Positions 1-7,341 are shown, counted from the first letter of the stretch. The stretch is 64,000 nt of DNA from SB15 sp964639245 (GCA_964639245.1 CAZXCU010000009.1:1-64000); one strand, 5' to 3'. Notes: generated by a model not told the origin, from the letters alone. Made by a program: numbers and translations.

Positions 1-228
1 GACAGAGACCATTTTACCCTCTCATTCCGGCAAAAGTGCATAACACCCTCTAGATGTTGGGGGCATAGCCTCAGTATAGACACTAGCGAAACGATTGTCT
101 TGCAGTAATTCGCCACGAGGCACACGAACTATCACCGCATTTCAGGCTTCGCCCCTCTCCTCTAGTGGTATAGTTGTCCTGTATCTCCTGCCCTCCCCTT
201 GCTCCCCTTCCCGCCAGATGTGCTTAAA

Positions 229-444
229 CGAGCTTCGCTCGGATTTTTCTTTCGAGTTTCCGAGCAGAACGCGATTTCGTTTGAAGTGTCTTCGTCCCGC
301 TTTCGGCGGGATTACTCTAGTCATATCACTAGAGAACGGTTATCCGTATGGGCATACCAGTTGGTATGGGTCACTTCGGGTATGGTTTAGGCCGTTGCCC
401 CTTCCCTGCAACGGTAGGGTTGCCACTCACTAATAATAGTGAGT
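229..444. other. Cluster of six perfect hairpins, possible structured RNA or replication/transfer origin
   Basis: Positions 1-547 hold no gene I can support; the open frames there look spurious. Within 216 bp lie six perfect inverted repeats with unrelated stem sequences: 229-241 (CGAGC stem, followed by a T-rich run), 296-310 (CCCGC stem, loop TTTCG), 315-334 (CTCTAGT stem), 353-368 (CATACC stem, loop AGTT), 392-414 (CCGTTGC stem, 9-nt loop) and 425-444 (ACTCACTA stem, loop ATAA). Such density suggests a folded RNA or a single-strand-active origin (oriT or single-strand origin) of the neighbouring plasmid-like element. Strand and class are unknown. Confidence 0.5.
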
Positions 445-489
445 AGCTATAGTGTTCTCATAGGGAAAAAAGATTGTCAAGTCAGGCTT

Positions 490-545
490 TTTGTTCGGAC
501 GTTCATTCGTTCATTTGTTCAAGGGTTCGTTTGTTCATTTGTTCA
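490..545. repeat. GTTC octad array, candidate partition centromere (downstream array)
   Basis: The tetranucleotide GTTC recurs at 493, 501, 509, 517, 525, 533 and 541, exactly every 8 bp, seven times. A 25-bp stretch (490-514) is repeated perfectly at 756-780. The array lies just beyond the stop codon of the ParG-like gene. Strictly phased short direct repeats beside parA are typical of centromere sites bound by ribbon-helix-helix partition proteins. Confidence 0.65.
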
Positions 546-547
546 AA

Positions 548-886
548 TTAGGTTTTCTTCTTTTGAAAGAAAAAATCAATAATCTCACGCATAACTTCGC
601 CTTTGGTGATATGTTTACCTGCTTTACGCTGCTGTTTTATCGCCCATTCATCAATCATTGTGGCTTGGTCTACAAAAATATCATAACTCTTGCGAATGAT
701 TGTCCTATAATCTTGAACGTTTGAACGTTCGGACGGGCGTTCGTTCATCTGTTCGTTTGTTCGGACGTTCATTCGTTCATCCGTGTGGTTGTTTGGAAAA
801 ATCTCGGTACCCTTTGGCGCACCTTCAACCTTCCGGGGAGTAGGAGCAGTAAAAAATGGACTGTCAGCTAATCCGCTTTTTTTCAT
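548..886 (-). CDS. ParG-like partition protein (putative ribbon-helix-helix centromere binder)
   Basis: A 112-aa basic protein whose ATG overlaps the parA stop codon by 4 bp, so the two are translationally coupled. The N-terminal half (about residues 1-58) is polar and low-complexity, rich in Asn, Glu and Arg, and looks disordered. The C-terminal half (about 60-110) has a short strand followed by helices ending in a TKGEVMREIIDFF-type segment, as expected for a ribbon-helix-helix fold. A mobile N-tail plus C-terminal RHH domain next to ParA is the layout of ParG and omega-type proteins, which bind repeats and stimulate the ATPase. The Asn-Glu-Arg tract is encoded by the GTTC octad array itself. 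The assignment rests on position and architecture; no sequence match was made. Confidence 0.6.
   Translation of the reverse strand: MKKSGLADSPFFTAPTPRKVEGAPKGTEIFPNNHTDERMNVRTNEQMNERPSERSNVQDYRTIIRKSYDIFVDQATMIDEWAIKQQRKAGKHITKGEVMREIIDFFFQKKKT
719..780. repeat. GTTC octad array inside the ParG-like coding sequence
   Basis: GTTC occurs at 727, 743, 751, 759, 767 and 775 in one 8-bp phase, with degenerate units at 719 and 735 and an extra out-of-phase copy at 739. The segment 756-780 is an exact copy of 490-514. The array is translated on the minus strand into the Asn/Glu/Arg-rich tract of the ParG-like protein, so the DNA may serve both as a binding site and as coding sequence. Confidence 0.6.
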
Positions 887-1647
887 GAGGGATGGATAAT
901 CTCTTGTACTAAGGCTTGGTATGCGTGTGCGCCCAAACTATTCGGGGCATGGTCAAAGACATGCGTATGGTGGGAGTGGGCTTCCTCAAGCGAGACATTC
1001 TTGGGAATGCGCGTTTGAAATACCAACTCGCCAAAATGTTGGCGAAGTTGACGCTCCACATCTTTAGACACGTTGGTATTTTCCGAGAACGTGCATAGCA
1101 CGCCTAGAATATCCAGATGGGGGTTTAATTGAGTCTGTTTAACCATCCCAATCGTTTCTTGCAACTGAACCAACCCTGTCAGAGCAAAAAAAGCAGTAGA
1201 GACCGGAATGAGTAATTTATCACTTGCCACAAAAGAGTTAATCGTTATCAAGCCAAGTGATGGGGGATTGTCTATGACAATGTAATCATATTTGCTTTTT
1301 ATCAGGTCTACGGCTTGTTTCAGACGGGCGCTGCGGTTGTCAAAGGCTTGAGCAAGTTCCAAGTCCACCCCTGATAAGCGAATATGAGACGGTGCGAAAT
1401 CCAAATTTCTCAACGGGGTTTGGCGCACGATAGAGGAGAGGGGCGCGAACTTTATGACCACATTATAAAGCGATTCATCCAAATTAATCTCAACATGGGG
1501 ATGAATAAATACTTGGGTCACATTCGCTTGTGGGTCAGCATCTATGAGTAGAACTTTATAGCCCTCTATCGCCAAGCCTGCGGCAAGGTTAATCGCGGTG
1601 GTGCTTTTGGCAACCCCACCTTTCTGATTGGCAAGCGAGATAATCAT
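883..1647 (-). CDS. parA: ParA family partition ATPase
   Basis: This 254-aa protein begins with a strand and the deviant Walker A motif KGGVAKST (residues 9-16), followed by DADPQ near residue 38 and DNPPSLG in the middle, the hallmarks of the ParA/Soj/MinD P-loop ATPases. The length is that of small chromosomal or plasmid ParA proteins without an N-terminal DNA-binding domain. It would form ATP-dependent patches on DNA that segregate the element carrying it. It starts 2 bp after the stop of a 50-aa ribbon-helix-helix gene and overlaps the following ParG-like gene by 4 bp, making a three-gene partition operon on the minus strand. Confidence 0.93.
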   Translation of the reverse strand: MIISLANQKGGVAKSTTAINLAAGLAIEGYKVLLIDADPQANVTQVFIHPHVEINLDESLYNVVIKFAPLSSIVRQTPLRNLDFAPSHIRLSGVDLELAQAFDNRSARLKQAVDLIKSKYDYIVIDNPPSLGLITINSFVASDKLLIPVSTAFFALTGLVQLQETIGMVKQTQLNPHLDILGVLCTFSENTNVSKDVERQLRQHFGELVFQTRIPKNVSLEEAHSHHTHVFDHAPNSLGAHAYQALVQEIIHPS

Positions 1648-1649
1648 AC

Positions 1650-1802
1650 TTAGCCTTTGTGTCTGACGTATTCCGTCAGGATAATTCGCAATAAAGCCGA
1701 GAGCGTGATATTTCGGTGGCTGGCTAATCTTTCAAGGTCTTCCTTCAGTTGAAGCGGCGCAACGAATTTAATCAGGACTTTATTCAGCATTTTTGTGGTC
1801 AT
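1650..1802 (-). CDS. Small ribbon-helix-helix (CopG-like) protein
   Basis: A 50-aa open frame directly upstream of parA, starting MTTKMLNK and ending YVRHKG, with its stop codon 2 bp before the parA start. A short N-terminal strand (KVLIKFVAPL) is followed by two helices, the second containing SALLRIILTEYV, matching the CopG/Arc ribbon-helix-helix pattern. Such proteins are dimeric DNA binders that usually autoregulate partition or copy-number operons. It is therefore a candidate repressor of the par operon, binding in the AT-rich gap at 1803-1885. The operon thus has two putative RHH proteins, one on each side of ParA. Confidence 0.7.
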   Translation of the reverse strand: MTTKMLNKVLIKFVAPLQLKEDLERLASHRNITLSALLRIILTEYVRHKG

Positions 1803-1885
1803 AAGAAGGACAAGTTTGGGACATAATATAATTAAGTATAGTTAAGCAAAATGAAAAACGGGTGTCAATAAGAGAATGAGCAACC

Positions 1886-2854
1886 TCAAAATAGAAGTTG
1901 GGCTAAGTCGGTAACAGTGGCGGTAAAAGAACTGCCCTGTCCATGTTTTTCACGCCATTTAATCCAAAAATCAATCACTGAACCTCCGCCGCAACCTGCA
2001 TAACAATGCCAGAAGTTGCGGTCTGGGTTGACTCCAAAACTTTTGTGCTGGTCATTGTGGAAGGGACAAAACCCACGTCCGGTAGGGTCAAGTTCAACAT
2101 AGCGGCTGACAAAATCAAAGACGGAAATGCTGTTTTTGATGCGCTCAGACAGGGTTTCGCCACTGGCAGGGGAAAGTTTACGGAAAGGTTGTTCCATGGG
2201 TGGGGGAGTAGCTGCTATTTCTGCCAAAACTGTATCAATAAAATCTTGTGGAATGCGATAAGGGGAGGTCAGCAAGCGGATTTGGTCGCGGATCGTCGGC
2301 GCAAGCGGTTGTCCTTTGGCGGTGATAAATGAATAGCGCTTACCCGTTTTGCGATGAATACCGAGTGGCAAGCGGACTAACGAGCCTGTGCCAGTGACCA
2401 ATTTATCTTGTTTAGGATAAATCTCCATTTTTTCAAGGTCGTAACGGGTCAAAAGTTGTTTCGCAAATTGCCGAATGGCTTTACCTTCCAAGGGCGGCGT
2501 GAAGAGCCAACAATGCCCGCCGCGTCGTGAATTTTCTAAATAAGCGGGAATACCATCTCCCTCAAGTTGTTTGGCGAATGTTTGGGTTGCTGTCCATTGG
2601 TCGGGAGTATCTGCGTCAAAACACACCCATCGGGCGGTGTGGTTTTCGTCCAGTGCATACGCCCCTAATGTTAAACGTCCCTGCAAATGAGCAATGACTA
2701 AGTTAAGCGAGAACGGTTTTTTGATGGTGGCATACGAACCGTCCTCAAGTTGGAGGGGGTAGCAATCTGCACGCTGAATAAAGGTACTGGCGTAGGATTT
2801 CACCATCGCCATTTCCAATTCTGGAAAAGAAGATTGCTCTTTGCGAAGTGGCAT
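1886..2854 (-). CDS. Archaeo-eukaryotic-type primase with C-terminal CHC2 zinc finger
   Basis: A 322-aa replication protein. The N-terminal domain has the three motifs of archaeo-eukaryotic primases as found in TOTE-type and plasmid primases: FDAD (79-82) for metal binding, SRRGGH (109-114) and LPLGIHRK (162-169). After a linker near 215-235, the C-terminal 90 residues form a DnaG-like zinc finger with CPFH (Cys263, His266) and Cys284/Cys288, followed by VIDF. In DnaG the finger is N-terminal to the polymerase; here the order is reversed and the catalytic fold is of the other primase superfamily. No helicase domain is fused. It lies 9 bp after the replication-relaxation gene in the same operon, consistent with element replication. 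Confidence 0.82.
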   Translation of the reverse strand: MPLRKEQSSFPELEMAMVKSYASTFIQRADCYPLQLEDGSYATIKKPFSLNLVIAHLQGRLTLGAYALDENHTARWVCFDADTPDQWTATQTFAKQLEGDGIPAYLENSRRGGHCWLFTPPLEGKAIRQFAKQLLTRYDLEKMEIYPKQDKLVTGTGSLVRLPLGIHRKTGKRYSFITAKGQPLAPTIRDQIRLLTSPYRIPQDFIDTVLAEIAATPPPMEQPFRKLSPASGETLSERIKNSISVFDFVSRYVELDPTGRGFCPFHNDQHKSFGVNPDRNFWHCYAGCGGGSVIDFWIKWREKHGQGSSFTATVTDLAQLLF

Positions 2855-2863
2855 AGGGTTATT

Positions 2864-3760
2864 CTATAGCGTATCTAAACGCGGAACGTGAGCAAGTGAC
2901 GCTTGCAAATAACTCTGAAACGCTTGGCTGTGATAGGTCGTCAGCGAGAGGGGTTTACTTAAGTGGGGAAGATAGAAAATGGGAGAGGAAAGCAAAGTCT
3001 CCTCCGCTACCCACGCACTGCGCGTACACAGGAAATAGGCGGCACCGCCCGCTTGGGTAATTTCACTTCTGAGTTGGTGAAAACGTGGCTCTGAACCAAC
3101 CGCTATGAGCAAAATGCGGCCTGATTTTCCGCCTAATTCACGTTGATAATCAGGGGAGAGCATTAAATGGACGGTGGGCGAGACTTTCTCTCGCCCAAAT
3201 CGTCGGCTGCTCTCCGTGTTGTTATCCAGTTCCACGAAAAAGCGCAGGCGATAGGACGGCTCTCCCGTGACCCGCACACAAAAATAGCCGTCGGGTTTGA
3301 CCACTTTTTGCGTGCGCTCACCCACGATGTCCAGATAGGGAATAGGGTGAGGGAATAAACGCTCAAGTTCGTCTTGTCCATGCCAGATTTCCAGCGTATA
3401 GGCCGGGGACTGAGTGAAGGCTTGTTCGGCGGTATGGCGAAATTCATTGAGCGCAAGGTCATGGGAGACCCTACTCCAACGGGGTTGGGAGCGCCAGTGG
3501 AGTTCAGCATATTCAACGCCTAAATAATCCGCCAGTGCCTGCGCTCCGACTTTACCCAGCCACACAATCGGTTCAGGCACACGATAGCGCTCTGCTCGCT
3601 CCAAACGCTGCAAGCAGCCATGCTCACACAATGCCCGAATCCGATAGTAGGCGCGGCGTTTGACTCCAAAAAACCATCGGTGAACTTGGTCAACCGACAA
3701 CACGCCATCGTAACGGTAAATCGTGTGCAACAGCTCATAGTCCCGCTTAGTCAACTGCAT
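2864..3760 (-). CDS. Replication-relaxation family protein
   Basis: A 298-aa protein that starts with a winged-helix segment (LTKRDYELLHTIYRYDGVLS through about residue 75), then an alpha/beta domain with KPDGYF near residue 145 and FFVELDNNTES near 170. That PDG-F...ELD/N layout is typical of the replication-relaxation (plasmid mobilisation-associated) family, whose core resembles restriction-endonuclease folds and whose members accompany VirD4-type ATPases on conjugative or integrative elements. Its exact reaction is not known to me. It is preceded by a membrane protein and followed after 9 bp by the primase, all on the minus strand, so it is part of the element's replication and transfer operon. 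Confidence 0.75.
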   Translation of the reverse strand: MQLTKRDYELLHTIYRYDGVLSVDQVHRWFFGVKRRAYYRIRALCEHGCLQRLERAERYRVPEPIVWLGKVGAQALADYLGVEYAELHWRSQPRWSRVSHDLALNEFRHTAEQAFTQSPAYTLEIWHGQDELERLFPHPIPYLDIVGERTQKVVKPDGYFCVRVTGEPSYRLRFFVELDNNTESSRRFGREKVSPTVHLMLSPDYQRELGGKSGRILLIAVGSEPRFHQLRSEITQAGGAAYFLCTRSAWVAEETLLSSPIFYLPHLSKPLSLTTYHSQAFQSYLQASLAHVPRLDTL

Positions 3761-3801
3761 GGCAAACGCTCTTTTCGGCGAATATTTAGCTTGGATGACT
3801 G

Positions 3802-4572
3802 TTAAATCCGTCGGCTACGCGGCGCTAAAGGAAGCGGTTGCTGCGCTGGAAGCCCAACCGCTTGGAGCGATAAGTCGTCTGCGGCTTGATTAATCGCGTG
3901 GTAGGCAGCTTGTCCAATGGACATGACATCATCTCGGTACACTTCATGAAAATCTTGACGCAAAAATTGGAAGACATGGCCTGTGCGCCACCATGAGATG
4001 AATCCACATAAACCTAACATCCCTATGGTAACAAACACACCGAGGTCTATGGTGTTTGAAAGATAGTAACCACTTAAAACGAATTTGCTCCAATAGTAAA
4101 ACTCCTGTGGGTCGGAGGGGATGAAAAGCCCACTAACCTCATAGCTTCGATACCAGACGGGGACTGCTTGAATACCCCAGAACAGGGTGAGGCCGCAAAC
4201 AACCAGCGCAAAGCAGAGGATTTTAAGGAGGCTAAACGCCTGATAATAGGCCATTCGCAGCGAGACATAGTAGTAGTCTTGAATCGGCTTGAAATAGAGC
4301 GTGACCACTGCACGCGGCGTATGATAGCGAAGCATCTCCCGTCCTACGCCAATCACCCCGCCTGAAAAAGAAACAAAATCGGCGCTGCCATCGGTGTCTC
4401 CCGCATAACCTAAAGCCGTCATGTACGCGGCGGCTCTCCGCGAAAAGGCTGTGAGGTCTTCTTCGGTTGACTTGATGTACCAACTTGACCAGAAATCTAC
4501 CAACCGGACTGCGCCACTCATGGGCAAGAAGGTGTAATGACTTGGCAAAATAGGTTTTTGATTGACCAACAT
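3802..4572 (-). CDS. Unrecognised membrane protein of the transfer operon
   Basis: I do not recognise the family of this 256-aa protein. It has a soluble N-terminal part of about 110 residues, a hydrophobic helix at about 114-136 (KILCFALVVCGLTLFWGI), a second at about 176-196, and a C-terminal tail of about 55 residues rich in Ala, Gln and Pro that ends in basic residues. No cysteine pairs or catalytic motifs stand out. It starts 6 bp after the preceding small gene and lies between the TraD-like ATPase and the replication-relaxation gene, so it may be a membrane partner of the ATPase in the transfer apparatus. That role is an inference from position only. Confidence 0.6.
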   Translation of the reverse strand: MLVNQKPILPSHYTFLPMSGAVRLVDFWSSWYIKSTEEDLTAFSRRAAAYMTALGYAGDTDGSADFVSFSGGVIGVGREMLRYHTPRAVVTLYFKPIQDYYYVSLRMAYYQAFSLLKILCFALVVCGLTLFWGIQAVPVWYRSYEVSGLFIPSDPQEFYYWSKFVLSGYYLSNTIDLGVFVTIGMLGLCGFISWWRTGHVFQFLRQDFHEVYRDDVMSIGQAAYHAINQAADDLSLQAVGLPAQQPLPLAPRSRRI

Positions 4573-4578
4573 GGTCTT

Positions 4579-4785
4579 TTACTCCTCTGTTACTTGTTCT
4601 TTCCAATCGAGAAAACTGGCGGGTGCAAGCGGCATGTCGACGTGCATCCGACGGCGAATATCTTGCTCAACTTCATTCAAGGGCTTGGCTAACTGACGGG
4701 AACGTTCCCGAATCTGGTCAGCCAGCATCGGATTAGGGGAACTAGGGGAAAGGTTGCGTCGCAATGCGGTACTGCCTGAGTTCAT
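4579..4785 (-). CDS. Small charged protein overlapping the TraD-like gene
   Basis: A 68-aa soluble, charged protein. I chose the ATG at 4785 because an AAGGAG ribosome-binding sequence sits 5-6 bases upstream on the minus strand (4788-4795); a later ATG at 4728 lacks one. This start makes it overlap the last 44 bases of the TraD-like ATPase gene in another frame, suggesting translational coupling. The middle is strongly helical and basic (IRERSRQLAKPLNEVEQDIRRR), which could be a coiled coil or DNA-contacting helix. The family is not recognised. It is followed after 6 bp by the membrane protein gene. Confidence 0.55.
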   Translation of the reverse strand: MNSGSTALRRNLSPSSPNPMLADQIRERSRQLAKPLNEVEQDIRRRMHVDMPLAPASFLDWKEQVTEE

Positions 4786-6085
4786 GGCTCTCCTTATCGA
4801 CCATGCGTACAATGGCTTGATGTTGGGGCAGGGTCGTTAAGAGATTGGCGGTTTCCAAATGCGTGTCACTATAGGATTCACGCATCCCCGCTATCTCGCG
4901 GTAAAGCGTTGTGCCACTCCCTGCGGTGTGCGGCTGCACAAACACCCCCTCGCCCACCTGACTAACTATTGGTTGATAGTGCGGGGGATGTTCATAAGGC
5001 GTGTTGTCGTATTGTCCTGCCAATTCCAGTGCGTCTTTACCTGACACCCGAAACACCACCAGATTAGCCACATTCAGGGTTGAACCTTTATTGTTGTCGT
5101 CTAGCTGGTCGCGGTACTGATGGGCGACTGTTGTAACAATAGCGAATTTACGGGCTTCACTTTGCAGTTGCGGGAAACTTTCGGTTGCAAAATTCTGGTA
5201 CTCGTCCACATAGAGGTAAAACGGGCGGCGCTGAGACGGCGGTAAGCTGCGGCGAGACAGCGCGGCCAGCAGGAGTTGATTAACCAGCACCGACCCTAAA
5301 AATGACGAGTTATCTGCGCCAATATCCCCTTTGGACAGATTAACAAGGAGTACCTTTCCCTCCTCCATGACCTGTCGTAAATTTAGGGTGCTGTTGGGTT
5401 GAGCGATAATATTACGAATAACAGGATTAACCAAAAACCGCCCAATTTTATTGAGTGAACTGCTGATGAGTTCCGTTTGGTCGTGAGGTGCTTTGAACAG
5501 CCCTTTTTTATCCACATAGCTTTCGGGAAATTGCTGCTCCCAATAGTGTTTGAGAATAGGGTCAGTCTCACAGGCGGGTTGTTTGAGTGCCTGACGGCGT
5601 TGGAAGTCCGTGAGGATGAGTAACAGTTCTAAAAAAGTCGTTTCTGGATGGTAGAGCAGGGTTTGAATGCTGTGCCTAAGCAAATCTTCCATCCGAAAAC
5701 CCCACGAGGTATAGAACAACTTGTAAAGCGTATCCATCACCGTTGAGGTGACTAAATCTCGCGCTTTGGGGTCGTCTCGGTTACACTCGAAAATGTTCAA
5801 TCCAAAGGGATAGGATGTATCGGCAGGGTCGAACAGGAGAACATCTTGCGCTCGATGTGCTGGCACACACCCTAAGATGTCTTCTACAAGATCGCCGTGT
5901 GGGTCAAGCACACACACACCCTGTCCGGCCTGAATGTCCTGTAAAATGAGCGACTTCAGAAACGTGCTTTTCCCTGTGCCTGTTGTGCCGATAACATATG
6001 TTCCCAAAAACCGCCCTGTATTGCTCAGGAATAGGGGAACATCTTCGTTGTTTTTGTCTGTTCCTAGAAAAAGAGTCATCTTCAA
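4742..6085 (-). CDS. VirD4/TraD-type conjugative coupling ATPase
   Basis: This 447-aa P-loop ATPase has Walker A GTTGTGKST (33-41), the family motif DPHGD (61-65), Walker B LYVDEYQNF (D294, E295) and a downstream AHQYRDQL segment, as in type IV secretion coupling proteins and HerA/FtsK relatives that pump DNA. It lacks an obvious N-terminal transmembrane pair, so it is a compact soluble version that may rely on the membrane protein encoded two genes downstream. It is the first gene of a minus-strand operon running through the small protein, membrane protein, replication-relaxation protein and primase. I see no relaxase here; one may lie outside the window, or the element may be mobilised in trans. 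Confidence 0.85.
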   Translation of the reverse strand: MKMTLFLGTDKNNEDVPLFLSNTGRFLGTYVIGTTGTGKSTFLKSLILQDIQAGQGVCVLDPHGDLVEDILGCVPAHRAQDVLLFDPADTSYPFGLNIFECNRDDPKARDLVTSTVMDTLYKLFYTSWGFRMEDLLRHSIQTLLYHPETTFLELLLILTDFQRRQALKQPACETDPILKHYWEQQFPESYVDKKGLFKAPHDQTELISSSLNKIGRFLVNPVIRNIIAQPNSTLNLRQVMEEGKVLLVNLSKGDIGADNSSFLGSVLVNQLLLAALSRRSLPPSQRRPFYLYVDEYQNFATESFPQLQSEARKFAIVTTVAHQYRDQLDDNNKGSTLNVANLVVFRVSGKDALELAGQYDNTPYEHPPHYQPIVSQVGEGVFVQPHTAGSGTTLYREIAGMRESYSDTHLETANLLTTLPQHQAIVRMVDKESHELRQYRIATQPFP

Positions 6086-6100
6086 ACCTTTCCAAACTAA

Positions 6101-6131
6101 AAAGCCTGCTTACTGAGCAAAAACAGGCTTT
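6101..6131 (-). other. Inverted repeat in the leader of the TraD-like gene
   Basis: AAAGCCTG (6101-6108) pairs with CAGGCTTT (6124-6131), an 8-bp stem with a 15-nt loop, 16 bases upstream of the TraD-like start. It could be an operator, or a terminator-like leader marking the edge of the mobile-element operon. The rest of 6132-6290 shows nothing I can name. Confidence 0.3.
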
Positions 6132-6290
6132 CAAAAGTTTTATGCAACTCGCTTAATTTTCAGAATGAATGGTATGGTGTGTTTACGGCACAAACTGCTT
6201 CAAATCATTCACACCTAACATGTGTTTTTTCCTTTCTTATACCCATCTCCCCCCAACGCATTGAGGCAGAGTAGGGCGAGGTCAGGTCAA

Positions 6291-6722
6291 TTAGGGATTC
6301 GCTGTCGGTACAAGCGTCTGCGGTTGGACGTAAATCACCCCCGCCGATTCTGCCCAGCCAATCACGTATTTAAATTTGCCACTGGTGGCAGGGGCGGTCT
6401 GGTCGAGTGCGCCGGCAGTGGTGCTAATATAGACTGCCGCACCGGGAGTCAGGGTGGTTGCACCCAAAACCACCGCGCCATGGGTCGCCACATCTACCGC
6501 TTGCCCATCCGAGGCACTGGTTGCGCCAGCCACCCCAACCCCCACCACGATTCCGCGTGCCTGGGCGGTATCGGCTGCGTCCGCGTCTGCCGCTTCGACC
6601 AAGCCATCCGCCGCCACATAGACCGCTTGCCCCACGCTGACTGTCCCCCCTGCGATATACCGCCGCACCACCGCCCCCTGTAAGGGACGCACCAGCGACG
6701 CTGTAACCGTAACTGCTGCCAT
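6291..6722 (-). CDS. Phage capsid decoration (DUF2190-like cement) protein
   Basis: A 143-aa protein with no cysteine that is rich in Ala, Val, Gly and Thr. It consists of beta strands around repeated GTVSVGQAVYVAADG- and GAAVYISTTAG-type turns, the pattern of DUF2190-type cement proteins that trim phage capsids. The ATG at 6722 is chosen because AAAGGAG precedes it at good spacing; an in-frame start 20 codons upstream lacks this. It stands alone: the upstream neighbour is transcribed the other way and the downstream neighbour is the plasmid-transfer operon. A copy of the 16-bp motif shared by all phage-type genes in this window lies at 6817-6832. Family assignment is by composition and pattern only. 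Confidence 0.68.
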   Translation of the reverse strand: MAAVTVTASLVRPLQGAVVRRYIAGGTVSVGQAVYVAADGLVEAADADAADTAQARGIVVGVGVAGATSASDGQAVDVATHGAVVLGATTLTPGAAVYISTTAGALDQTAPATSGKFKYVIGWAESAGVIYVQPQTLVPTANP

Positions 6723-6790
6723 TTTCACTGCTCCTTTGCGCTTTTGCGGTAAAACTTCCGCCTGTTGACCATCGGCGTGCATGTACTTTG

Positions 6791-6832
6791 AGCGTACTAA
6801 ACTTAGCGGGGCAAATCTTGCAAATCTTGCAT
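6791..6832 (-). promoter_or_regulatory. Phage-gene promoter motif, copy A (decoration gene)
   Basis: On the minus strand ATGCAAGATTTGCAAG (6832-6817) is followed after 20 bp by TACGCT (6796-6791). The same 16-bp motif plus TAnnnT box precedes the scaffold, terminase and portal genes. In this copy the core TGCAA-GAT-TTGCA is a perfect palindrome and a second overlapping GATTTGC follows at once. The TANNNT box suits a -10 element, but no standard -35 sits 17 bp upstream, so an activator or alternative sigma factor is likely. Confidence 0.7.
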
Positions 6833-6876
6833 GATGTTGGGGATAGATTTTTTATGAAAATTCCTACTAAATTTGA

Positions 6877-6905
6877 TTTACAATTTTTTAATTAAGCGCT
6901 ATACT
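6877..6905 (+). promoter_or_regulatory. Sigma-70-like promoter of the 6928 gene
   Basis: TTTACA (6877-6882), a 17-bp spacer and TATACT (6900-6905) form a near-consensus housekeeping promoter, followed by an AAGGAG ribosome-binding site and the ATG at 6928. It contrasts with the divergent phage-gene promoter 45 bp away. Confidence 0.65.
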
Positions 6906-6927
6906 ACGTGAAGGAAGGAGAAAACTC

Positions 6928-7341
6928 ATGCCATATACACTTGAGTGGTATATTCCTGACCGAATTTTACAAGCGGTGGTATGGGGCAATTTAACCACCG
7001 AAGAAATTGAACAGGCTAATCGCGCCCTTTTAGACTTGCTCAACGGTGTTTCTATCCCCCTATATATGCTTGTTAACAGTACCTATTTGAATCAAGTCGA
7101 CCCTTTACTCACCAATTTTCCGCATAACTTCAGTTTTACCGCCCACCCGATGATAGGCCAGATCATCATCACCGAAGCCACCAGTTACACCCGCAGTGTC
7201 ATCGCAGAAATTTTGCACAGAATGGTGATCCCGTTGCGCTTTGAAGCCACCATCACCACAGCGCTTGATTATTTGACAAACCTTGACCCGACTCTCCCCA
7301 TTCCTCCACCCCCAACCCAAGTGACGCATATGCACTATTAG
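6928..7341 (+). CDS. Small alpha/beta-domain protein, family member 1
   Basis: A 137-aa soluble protein. It shares with the next gene and with the N-terminus of the protein at 9024 the pattern Y/W-x-x-P-x-R/Q-I/V near the start, an acidic helix (TTEEIEQANRALLDLL), a strand such as PLYMLVNS, a central hydrophobic strand and a terminal helix. This layout recalls SpoIIAA/STAS-like regulatory domains, but the fold is inferred by eye. It has its own promoter and a strong AAGGAG site before the ATG. The last 20 residues are Pro-rich. Likely a small regulatory or scaffolding domain protein of unknown function. Confidence 0.6.
   Translation: MPYTLEWYIPDRILQAVVWGNLTTEEIEQANRALLDLLNGVSIPLYMLVNSTYLNQVDPLLTNFPHNFSFTAHPMIGQIIITEATSYTRSVIAEILHRMVIPLRFEATITTALDYLTNLDPTLPIPPPPTQVTHMHY

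Noticed and set aside
160..232. tRNA-like start with CTAGTGGTATAGT resembling a D-arm
   Set aside because: No matching acceptor or anticodon stems could be formed.
95..433. 112-aa open frame on the plus strand over the hairpin cluster
   Set aside because: No ribosome-binding site, low-complexity composition, and the DNA is better explained by its inverted repeats.
490..780. Possible CRISPR array
   Set aside because: The repeats are 4-8 bp and tandemly phased without spacers of uniform length; no cas genes.
2682..2700. Further TGCAAAT strings (for example 2682, 13245, 22001, 34771) as extra copies of the phage-gene motif
   Set aside because: They lack the GATTTGCA core plus flanking ATGC and have no TAnnnT box at the right distance; most lie within coding sequence.
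6222..6683. 153-aa plus-strand frame
   Set aside because: Antisense shadow of the decoration gene, which has a clear ribosome-binding site and compatible composition.
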